From the NCBI GenBank assembly GCA_021154945.1, contig JAJNQF010000427.1, positions 1-8,740 on the forward strand: a stretch of DNA of 8,740 bases, written 5' to 3'. Under the pieces are notes generated by a model. The model was not told where the DNA came from, searched no databases, and worked only from the letters and a program-made list of their open reading frames with translations. Position numbers and translations under genes: made by a program. The stretch comes from Sphingomonas sp. (lineage in GTDB: Bacteria > Pseudomonadota > Alphaproteobacteria > Sphingomonadales > Sphingomonadaceae). Below, one piece after another: positions 1 to 6,057 of the stretch (positions are counted from its first letter, which is position 1; each line of letters opens with the position of its first letter).

Positions 1-2268
1 AACGGGCATCCCGCGTCGGGCATGGCGATCCAGCTGGCGACGGGCGCCGATGCGCTGCAGACCGCAGCGGCGGTCAAGGCGCGCGTGGCCGAACTCTCGA
101 CCCGTCTGCCCGCCGGTTACACGATCGCCTATCCGCGCGACACCACCGCGTTCGTCAAGCTGTCGATCGAGGAGGTCATCGAGACGCTGGCGATCGCGAT
201 CGTCCTCGTGGTGGTCGTCATGTTCGCCTTCCTCCAGAGCTGGCGCGCGACGCTGATCCCGGCGATCGCGGTGCCGGTGGTGCTGCTCGGCACGTTCGGC
301 GTGCTCGCGGTGTTCGGCTATTCGATCAACACGCTGACGCTGTTCGCGATGGTGCTGGCGATCGGCCTGCTGGTCGACGATGCGATCGTCGTGGTCGAGA
401 ATGTCGAGCGGGTGATGGCGGACGAAGGCCTGTCGCCCAAGGACGCCACGAACCGTTCGATGGGCGAGATCGGGTCCGCGCTGGTCGGCATCGCGCTGGT
501 CCTGTCCGCGGTGTTCCTGCCGATGGCGTTCTTCGGCGGCTCGACCGGGGTCATCTATCGGCAATTCTCGATCACGATCGTCTCGGCGATGCTCCTGTCG
601 GTGCTGGTCGCGCTGGTCCTGAGCCCCGCGCTGACCGCGACGCTGCTGAAGCCCACGCACCTCGATCCGCTGGAACGCCGCGGCGCATTCGGAAAGTTCA
701 ACCGCTGGTTCGATCGCTCCACGCGGCGGTACGTGAATGGTACGCGGTCGGTCATCGGCCGGCGTTGGCTGCATCTGGCGATCGTCGGCGGCATCACCGT
801 CGTCCTCGGTTTGCTGTTCGTCCGATTGCCCACGAGCTTTCTGCCGAGCGAGGATCAGGGGCAGATCATGGTGATGTATACGCTGCCGGCCGGCGCGACC
901 AACGAGCGGACCGAGGCGGTCGGCAATCGGATCCAGAACTGGTTCTCGACCTCCGAAAAGGCGACGATCGCGGACGCCTTCACGATCAACGGCTTCGGCT
1001 TCAGCGGTTCGGGGCAGAATGCCGGCATGGCGTTCGCCAGCCTGGCGCCGTTCGACGAACGCAAACAGGCGAGCCAGAGCGCGACGGCGATCAACGGGCG
1101 CGCGATGCAGGCGTTCGGATCGATCCGCGATGCGACCATCATACCGCTCACGCCGCCCGCGATATCCGGCCTCGGCCAGTCGAACGGCTTCACGTTCGAA
1201 CTGACCAACACCAGCGGGTTGAGCCGCGATGCGTTCGTGGGACTGCGCGACAAGCTGATCGCGGCGGCGAACAAGGACTCCAAGCTGGCCCGCGTCCGTG
1301 CCTCGACCTTGCCCGATACGCCGCAGCTGCGCGTGTCGCTCGACGACGCCAAGCTCGCGGTGCTGGGGCTGACCGAAGCGGACGTGACCAATGCGCTGTC
1401 GAGCGCGTGGGGCGGCGTCTATGTCAACGACTTCGTCGACCGCGGCCGGGTGAAGCGCGTCTACATGCAGGCGGATGCGCCTTTCCGGATGCTGCCGGGC
1501 GACCTCGACGGCTGGTTCGTGCGCAACGCGAGCGGAACGATGGTGCCGTTCTCGGCGATCGCGACTTTGTCCTGGGAGAAGGGGCCGAACAGCGTCTCGC
1601 GCTTCAACGGGCGGTCTTCCTACGAAATCCAGGGTGAGCCCGCGGACGGCGCGAGTTCGGGCGATGCGATGGCGGAGATGGTCAAGCTGCAGCGCGAGTT
1701 GGCGCCGGGTACAGGCTATGCCTGGGCGGGACTCTCGTTACAGGAGAACCAGGCGAGCGGGCAGGGGACGACGCTCTACGGCGTGTCGATCCTGATCGTC
1801 TTCCTCTGCCTCGCCGCGCTGTACGAAAGCTGGTCGGTGCCGATCGCGGTGCTGCTCGTGCTGCCGCTCGGGATCGTCGGCGCGGTGCTGGCGGTGACGA
1901 TACGCGGGCTCGACAACGACATCTATTTCCAGGTCGGGTTGATCACCACGATCGGTCTCGCCGCCAAGAACGCGATCCTGATCGTGGAATTCGCCGAAGA
2001 GGCGCGGCGTGCCGGCAAGGACGTCGTGGATGCCGCGCTGGAGGCGGCGCGGACCCGGTTGCGGCCGATCCTGATGACCAGCCTCGCCTTCGTGTTCGGC
2101 GTGTTCCCGCTCGCGGTCGCCACCGGGGCGGGGGCCAATAGCCGGATCGCGATCGGCACCGCGGTGATCGGCGGCATGCTGACCGCCACCGCGCTCGCGA
2201 TCTTCTACGTGCCGATGTTCTTCGTCGTCATCGCGCGGCTGTTCCACGGGCGAAAGGAAGCGGCATGA
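1..2268 (+). CDS. RND multidrug efflux transporter, AcrB/HAE1 type (5' end missing)
   Basis: Inner-membrane proton-driven exporter, the pump of a tripartite drug efflux complex. The reading frame is open to base 1, so the ATG at 22 is internal and the gene starts outside the window. About 755 residues are visible against ~1,040 usual, so roughly the first 280 are missing. Numbering from base 1, the fragment opens in the first porter region. It then shows the TM4 motif GLLVDDAIVVVEN with the paired proton-relay aspartates D126 and D127. The run FFGGSTGVIYRQFSITIV follows, then the second large periplasmic loop (about 265-580). In the last transmembrane bundle GLAAKNAILIVEFAEE carries the relay lysine K656. 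The D-to-K spacing matches AcrB (D408 to K940) within a few residues. Similarity to AcrB is strong throughout, so family assignment is secure; the exported compounds cannot be told. Its TGA overlaps the next gene's ATG by 4 nt. The adaptor gene is presumably upstream. Confidence 0.96.
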   Translation, partial: NGHPASGMAIQLATGADALQTAAAVKARVAELSTRLPAGYTIAYPRDTTAFVKLSIEEVIETLAIAIVLVVVVMFAFLQSWRATLIPAIAVPVVLLGTFGVLAVFGYSINTLTLFAMVLAIGLLVDDAIVVVENVERVMADEGLSPKDATNRSMGEIGSALVGIALVLSAVFLPMAFFGGSTGVIYRQFSITIVSAMLLSVLVALVLSPALTATLLKPTHLDPLERRGAFGKFNRWFDRSTRRYVNGTRSVIGRRWLHLAIVGGITVVLGLLFVRLPTSFLPSEDQGQIMVMYTLPAGATNERTEAVGNRIQNWFSTSEKATIADAFTINGFGFSGSGQNAGMAFASLAPFDERKQASQSATAINGRAMQAFGSIRDATIIPLTPPAISGLGQSNGFTFELTNTSGLSRDAFVGLRDKLIAAANKDSKLARVRASTLPDTPQLRVSLDDAKLAVLGLTEADVTNALSSAWGGVYVNDFVDRGRVKRVYMQADAPFRMLPGDLDGWFVRNASGTMVPFSAIATLSWEKGPNSVSRFNGRSSYEIQGEPADGASSGDAMAEMVKLQRELAPGTGYAWAGLSLQENQASGQGTTLYGVSILIVFLCLAALYESWSVPIAVLLVLPLGIVGAVLAVTIRGLDNDIYFQVGLITTIGLAAKNAILIVEFAEEARRAGKDVVDAALEAARTRLRPILMTSLAFVFGVFPLAVATGAGANSRIAIGTAVIGGMLTATALAIFYVPMFFVVIARLFHGRKEAA
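2254..2260 (+). promoter_or_regulatory. Ribosome binding site of the outer-membrane channel gene
   Basis: A purine-rich AAGGAAG lies 4 nt before the ATG at 2265, inside the last codons of the RND gene. It supports this start, which also gives a proper lipoprotein signal peptide and an ATGA stop/start overlap. Confidence 0.6.
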
Positions 2269-3662
2269 TCGCGTTGCGTCGCGCGATGCTGTTGCTGGGG
2301 GCGAGTGCGCTCACCGGCTGCAACCTTGCCCCCCATTACGTCCGCTCGGTCGCGGAGTCGGTGCCGCCGCAATGGCCATCGGGGGCTTCCTACGCCTCGA
2401 CGGGCACCTCGACCAAGGCCGGGATGCCGTGGCGGTCGCTGGTCGTGGATGCCAAGCTGCGCACGGTGATCGAGCGAGCGCTCGCGCATAACCAGGATCT
2501 CGCCGCGGCGGTCGCCAATGTCGCGTCGGCACGCGCGCAATATCACGTGCAGCGGTCCGAGCAGCTTCCGACGCTGTCCGCCGATGCGGGAGCGACGATC
2601 ACGCGCGCCGTCACCGGTGGCGGCACCGCATCGTCGGGGTCCACGACCCTCTTCACCGGCGATGTCGGCGTCAGCGGGTTCGTGATCGACCTGTTCGGGC
2701 GGCAGAAGAACCTCTCGAAAGCCGCATTCGAAACCTATCTGAGCACCGCCAGCGGCGCGCGCTCGACGCGGTTCACCGTCGTCTCGGAAACCGCGACCGC
2801 GTATCTGACGCTCGCCGCAGACCGCGACCTGCTCCAGGTGTCGCAGGATCAGGTGCGTAGCAGCGAGCGGACGGTGCGTTTGAACGAGGACCTGCACGAC
2901 ACCGGGCTGGTGAGCGGCGCCGACGTCGCCGATGCCCGCACGTTGCTGGCGCAGGCGCAGGCCGACGTGGCGCAGAACACGACGCAGGTCGCGCAGGACC
3001 GCAACGCGCTCGAGCTGCTCGTCGGCGGGTCGGTCGAGGACGCGCTGTTGCCGACCAGTCTCGGCGCGCTCGATGCGGGGATCGCCAATGTCCCCGCCGG
3101 GTTGTCGTCGAGCGTGTTGCTCGATCGGCCCGACGTGGTCGAGGCCGAGCACCAGCTGAAATCGGCGAACGCCAATGTCGGTGCGGCACGCGCGGCGTTC
3201 TTCCCGACGATTTCGCTGACCAGCATGCTCGGGCTGGCCAGCACCGCGTTGACCAGCCTTTTCTCGGGATCGACGTGGTCGGCGACGCCATCGGCCAGCA
3301 TACCGATCCTTGGCGGTACCAATCGTGGCAACCTCGATTATGCGAGGGCGCAAGTCGACTATTACCTCGCGACCTATCGCAAGGCTGCGCAAACGGCCTA
3401 TCGTGATGTTGCCGACGGTCTTGCCCGACGTGGTACGATCCTGCGTCAGCGACAGGCCCAGGCGGATCTCGTCGCCGCCGCGCAGAAGAGCTATTCGATC
3501 AGTGAGGCGCGGTACCGTGAAGGCACCGACAGCTTCCTCACCGCGCTCGTCGCGCAGCGGACGCTGTATTCGGCTCGTCAGACCGCGATCGCCGCCGACC
3601 TGACCGATCTGACCAACCGCGTGACGCTGTACGAGGCGATCGGTTCGGACGATTCGCTGTGA
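2265..3662 (+). CDS. Outer-membrane efflux channel lipoprotein, NodT/OprM family
   Basis: 465-residue TolC-like channel that takes substrate from the RND pump and adaptor across the outer membrane. The N-terminus is a lipoprotein signal peptide: two arginines at 5-6, a short hydrophobic stretch, then the lipobox LTGC with lipidated Cys19, followed by NLAPHY as in OprM/NodT proteins. Two outer-membrane efflux repeats follow, at about residues 60-250 and 270-455. Family signatures include LLVGG near the end of the first repeat, RPDV at 288-291, the stretch SANANVGAARAAFFPTISLT, and the C-terminal VTLYEAIG. Length is typical for the family. The start overlaps the RND stop by 4 nt and the stop overlaps the next GTG by 4 nt, so it is translated from the pump mRNA. 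Its position directly after the pump argues for a dedicated channel rather than a shared TolC. Nothing looks damaged. Confidence 0.95.
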   Translation: MIALRRAMLLLGASALTGCNLAPHYVRSVAESVPPQWPSGASYASTGTSTKAGMPWRSLVVDAKLRTVIERALAHNQDLAAAVANVASARAQYHVQRSEQLPTLSADAGATITRAVTGGGTASSGSTTLFTGDVGVSGFVIDLFGRQKNLSKAAFETYLSTASGARSTRFTVVSETATAYLTLAADRDLLQVSQDQVRSSERTVRLNEDLHDTGLVSGADVADARTLLAQAQADVAQNTTQVAQDRNALELLVGGSVEDALLPTSLGALDAGIANVPAGLSSSVLLDRPDVVEAEHQLKSANANVGAARAAFFPTISLTSMLGLASTALTSLFSGSTWSATPSASIPILGGTNRGNLDYARAQVDYYLATYRKAAQTAYRDVADGLARRGTILRQRQAQADLVAAAQKSYSISEARYREGTDSFLTALVAQRTLYSARQTAIAADLTDLTNRVTLYEAIGSDDSL

Positions 3663-3901
3663 CGAACCGAAGCCCTCCGCCCAAAACGGCCGACGAAGAG
3701 TTTCGCTATTGGTCGAAACGGTCGTGTGACGAGACGGCGCAGTTGCTCGCCGCGCATTCCGACATAGCGCGGGACGCGCATTCCGACGTCGCGCGGGACG
3801 CGCATTGGCGGCTTGCCGTGCTGTGCATCCGCCGGGCGCTGACCTATGCTCCTGCCGCGTCCGCGACCTGCGGCCCGAACATCTGGGACCATGATGACTG
3901 A
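3659..3901 (+). CDS. Small protein of unknown function in the efflux/two-component operon
   Basis: 80-residue protein with no recognised domain, signal peptide or membrane segment. The start is a GTG that overlaps the channel gene's TGA by 4 nt (GTGA). The stop lies 8 nt inside the response regulator gene, so it fits the coupled operon exactly. The first half is charged and probably helical (a DEEFRYWSKR stretch, then an alanine-rich part). Residues 32-47 are an 8-residue unit (AHSDIARD, AHSDVARD) repeated in tandem, followed by a third partial AH. The last ~20 residues look unstructured and contain a Cys and a DHDD end. Without one repeat copy, the aromatic/Arg/Glu/Ala/His-x-x-Leu-Ala spacing recalls, from memory only, short helical hypothetical proteins common in sphingomonads. 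No strong ribosome binding site is visible, so translation would rely on coupling. It could instead be a spurious frame; the overlaps at both ends and the in-frame duplication argue against that. Confidence 0.6.
   Translation: MTNRSPPPKTADEEFRYWSKRSCDETAQLLAAHSDIARDAHSDVARDAHWRLAVLCIRRALTYAPAASATCGPNIWDHDD
3752..3799 (+). repeat. 24-bp tandem duplication inside the small gene
   Basis: Two head-to-tail 24-bp units, 3752-3775 and 3776-3799, differ at only two bases (ata versus gtc within the unit). A third start of the unit (gcgcatt) follows at 3800-3806. Because 24 is a multiple of three, the duplication adds eight residues without shifting the frame. Confidence 0.93.
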
Positions 3902-4619
3902 GATTGCGACTGGGACTGTCGACCGCCCTCATCTCCTGATCGCCGATGACGACGCCGACATCCGCGATCTCGTGACCGCGCAGTTGATGCGCGAGGGCTA
4001 TGCGCTCAGCGCGGCGGGCGACGTGTCCGGTATCCGCGCGACGCTCGCGGCAGGCGTCGTCGATCTGATCGTGCTGGATCTCGGTTTGCCCGACGGCGAC
4101 GGTCTGACCCTGTGTCGCGAACTGCGAAGCGAGGGCTATGCGGGGGCGATCATCATGGTCACCGCCCGCGACAGCGCGATCGACCGGGTGCTGGGGCTGG
4201 AACTGGGCGCCGACGACTATCTCACCAAGCCGTTCGAACCGCGCGAGCTGACCGCCCGAATCCGCAACCTGCTCAGACGTGGCGCGCGCGAAACAGGTGC
4301 GGGCGCACCGGTCCGCTTCGCCGCGTTCGGGCGATGGCGGCTCGACCTGATCAAGCGCCGGCTGCTGGCGCCGGGCGACAGCGTGGTGATGCTGTCCACC
4401 GCCGAATTCGACATGCTGTCCCGCCTCGTCCAGTCGGTCGGTCGTCCGCTGTCTCGCGAGGCGCTGATACCGGCGCGGGCCGCGACCGCCGCGCACGATC
4501 GGACGATCGACAACCAGATCAGCCGGTTGCGCCAGAAACTCAGCCCCGACGGCGAGGACTTGATCCTCACCGTTCGCGGCCAAGGTTATATGCTGGCCGC
4601 AACCGTGACCTTCGCATGA
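3894..4619 (+). CDS. OmpR/PhoB-family response regulator
   Basis: 241-residue cytoplasmic DNA-binding regulator, partner of the kinase encoded next. The receiver domain (about residues 12-125) has all the key residues: acidic pair D18/D19, phospho-acceptor D62 in LIVLDLGLPDG, T90 in MVTAR, and K112 in DDYLTKPFE. The C-terminal winged helix (about 135-238) has the typical FDMLSRL stretch, a recognition-helix region DRTIDNQISRLRQKL, and the closing VRGQGYML. Two ATGs stand in tandem at 3891 and 3894. I chose the second because a GGGA at 3885-3888 is 5 nt from it and only 2 nt from the first. A further in-frame ATG at 3846 would lie deep inside the small gene and is unlikely. The stop overlaps the kinase ATG by 4 nt. 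Being co-transcribed with an RND pump, it probably activates its own operon, as in BaeSR- or AdeRS-type arrangements; that target is inferred. Confidence 0.94.
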   Translation: MTEIATGTVDRPHLLIADDDADIRDLVTAQLMREGYALSAAGDVSGIRATLAAGVVDLIVLDLGLPDGDGLTLCRELRSEGYAGAIIMVTARDSAIDRVLGLELGADDYLTKPFEPRELTARIRNLLRRGARETGAGAPVRFAAFGRWRLDLIKRRLLAPGDSVVMLSTAEFDMLSRLVQSVGRPLSREALIPARAATAAHDRTIDNQISRLRQKLSPDGEDLILTVRGQGYMLAATVTFA

Positions 4620-5983
4620 CGCCGTGGCTCGCGCGCGGCGTTCGGTTCTTCGGCACGCTGACCGGGCGTATGGCGTTGACGCTGGCGACCGGCGTGGTGA
4701 TCGCCTTGGTCGCGTCGATCCTGATCGCCGAGCGAGGCCGGCAGGCGGAATATGATCGCGGTCGCGAAGAACGCGTGGTGGCCAGTGCGCTCGATGTGAT
4801 CAAGCGACTGAACCATGCCCCGGACGGCATGATCGCGAACCTGCGCGACGGTCGTCTGATCGGTGCGCAACTGCTACAAGGCGCGTCGATCCCGATCGCA
4901 ACCCCCGACGACGAGATGACCCGGAAGCTGGCCATGCGGGCGACGCCGGCATCACGACCCACGATCGCCCGCGTGTCCGGCATGGCCTGCCTGGGCGGCG
5001 ACCCGTTCTGGACGCGGCCCCGGGCGGCGGGGTTCGATGCACCCCTGGCGCCGGATTGCTGGCTTCTGGCGGTGCGCGTGCAGGGACGTCCGGTCGCGAT
5101 CGCGCTGGCTTTGCCTCATCTGCCCGCGCCACCCAGCTGGACGACGGATTGGCGGTTCCTGCTGCTGGTCTTCACTGCGGCGTTCATCCTCTCGCTGATC
5201 GTCGCACGCGTCGCTACAGCGCCGCTCTGGCGCTTGTCCGCCGCGGCCGAAGCGTTCGCCCGGTCGATCGACGCGGAGCCCGTGACGGAACGGGGCCCGA
5301 GCGACGTTCGCGCGGCGCTCGCCACCTTCAATCTCATGCAGGAACGGGTGAGGGCGGGCCTGCGCGAGCGGACCCGCATCCTCGCGGCGATCAGCCACGA
5401 TCTCCAGACCCCGCTGACCCGCCTCCGTCTCCGTCTCGAACAGGTCGAGGACGAGGCCCTTCGCGAACGCCTGGTCGCGGATCTGTCGGCGACGCTGTCG
5501 ATGGTGAAGCGCGGCCTGGATCTCGCGCGGAGCGGCGAAAGCGGCGAGGATTGGTCCTCCGTCGATATCGACTCGCTATTGTCGAGCCTTGCGGACGATG
5601 CCGCCGAATTCGGCCATGCCGTCTGCTTCACGCAGGGCTGCGGCAGCCTGGTGCGAGCGCGTCCCGATTCGCTTAACCGCTGCCTGTCGAACTTGATCGA
5701 CAATGCGATCAAATATGGTGGCAATGCCGAGATCGCGGCCCGTCGCGCGCGGAAGGTCGTGATCATAACCGTCCGCGATCACGGTCTCGGGATGACGGAG
5801 ACGATGCTGGCGCATGCCTTCGACCCGTTCGTCCGCGCGGACACGTCGCGATCAAGCGCGGACGGCACCGGGATCGGCCTCACCATCGCGCGCGCGCAAG
5901 CGGCCGCGACCGGGGCGATATTGTCGCTCGACAACCACCCGGACGGGGGCCTCGAAGCAACGCTGACCGTCACCAGGTCGTGA
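4616..5983 (+). CDS. Membrane-bound sensor histidine kinase
   Basis: 455-residue inner-membrane kinase that should phosphorylate the preceding regulator. It has a transmembrane helix at about 17-38, a periplasmic sensor region of ~140 residues (about 40-178) and a second helix at about 179-200. A HAMP linker follows (about 198-250), then the phosphorylation site H261 in the AISHDLQTPLTRLRLR H-box. The ATP-binding domain shows an N-box (NLIDNAIKYGG, N359/N363), a G1 box (DHGLG, D388-G392), an F-box (AFDPFVRAD) and a G2 box (GTGIGL, 417-422). All catalytic motifs are intact. The ATG overlaps the regulator's TGA by 4 nt. The same frame is open upstream to 4112, but that part is out of frame with and inside the regulator gene, so it is not coding. 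The periplasmic region resembles no sensor fold I can name and has two cysteines, C125 and C148. The signal it detects is unknown. Confidence 0.94.
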   Translation: MTPWLARGVRFFGTLTGRMALTLATGVVIALVASILIAERGRQAEYDRGREERVVASALDVIKRLNHAPDGMIANLRDGRLIGAQLLQGASIPIATPDDEMTRKLAMRATPASRPTIARVSGMACLGGDPFWTRPRAAGFDAPLAPDCWLLAVRVQGRPVAIALALPHLPAPPSWTTDWRFLLLVFTAAFILSLIVARVATAPLWRLSAAAEAFARSIDAEPVTERGPSDVRAALATFNLMQERVRAGLRERTRILAAISHDLQTPLTRLRLRLEQVEDEALRERLVADLSATLSMVKRGLDLARSGESGEDWSSVDIDSLLSSLADDAAEFGHAVCFTQGCGSLVRARPDSLNRCLSNLIDNAIKYGGNAEIAARRARKVVIITVRDHGLGMTETMLAHAFDPFVRADTSRSSADGTGIGLTIARAQAAATGAILSLDNHPDGGLEATLTVTRS

Positions 5984-6057
5984 TAACCTTCGACGAACGA
6001 TCACCACGTGGTCGTGGTCGTGCAGTGCGGGCGAGGCTAAGTCGTCAGTCCGAGCCT
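5984..6057. other. Spacer between convergent operons, with a short palindrome and weak inverted repeat
   Basis: This is the only real intergenic gap in the window. It contains a perfect 10-bp palindrome (accacgtggt, 6003-6012) running into two tandem GTGGTC units (6008-6019). This allows an alternative hairpin of ACCACG (6003-6008) with CGTGGT (6013-6018) around a 4-nt loop. A second 6-bp inverted repeat (gaggct at 6033-6038, agcctc at 6053-6058) ends on the stop codon of the fucosidase gene. Neither is followed by a T-run on either strand, so a classical intrinsic terminator is not supported. Rho-dependent ending or a weak two-way hairpin terminator remains possible. Confidence 0.3.

Noticed and set aside
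765..1637. A 290-codon plus-strand frame inside the RND gene
   Set aside because: It is a +2 shadow frame of the pump with low-complexity Arg/Ala/Gly content and no domain.
3578..3892. Minus-strand open frame opposite the small 80-residue gene
   Set aside because: It also carries the repeat but is Arg-rich, has no fitting neighbours on that strand, and lacks the stop/start overlaps that support the plus-strand frame.
2205..4583. A 792-codon open frame on the minus strand opposite the channel, small gene and regulator
   Set aside because: The translation is rich in Arg, Gly and Ala with no recognisable domain. It runs opposite well-supported genes, as expected from high-GC codon bias leaving antisense frames open.
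4112..4615. Long N-terminal extension of the histidine kinase frame
   Set aside because: It overlaps the response regulator in another frame, is Arg/Pro-rich and featureless, and the ATG at 4616 with ATGA coupling precedes a normal membrane helix.
6003..6012. Palindrome accacgtggt as a regulator operator
   Set aside because: It lies between two gene ends with no downstream start on either strand, so an operator role has no support.
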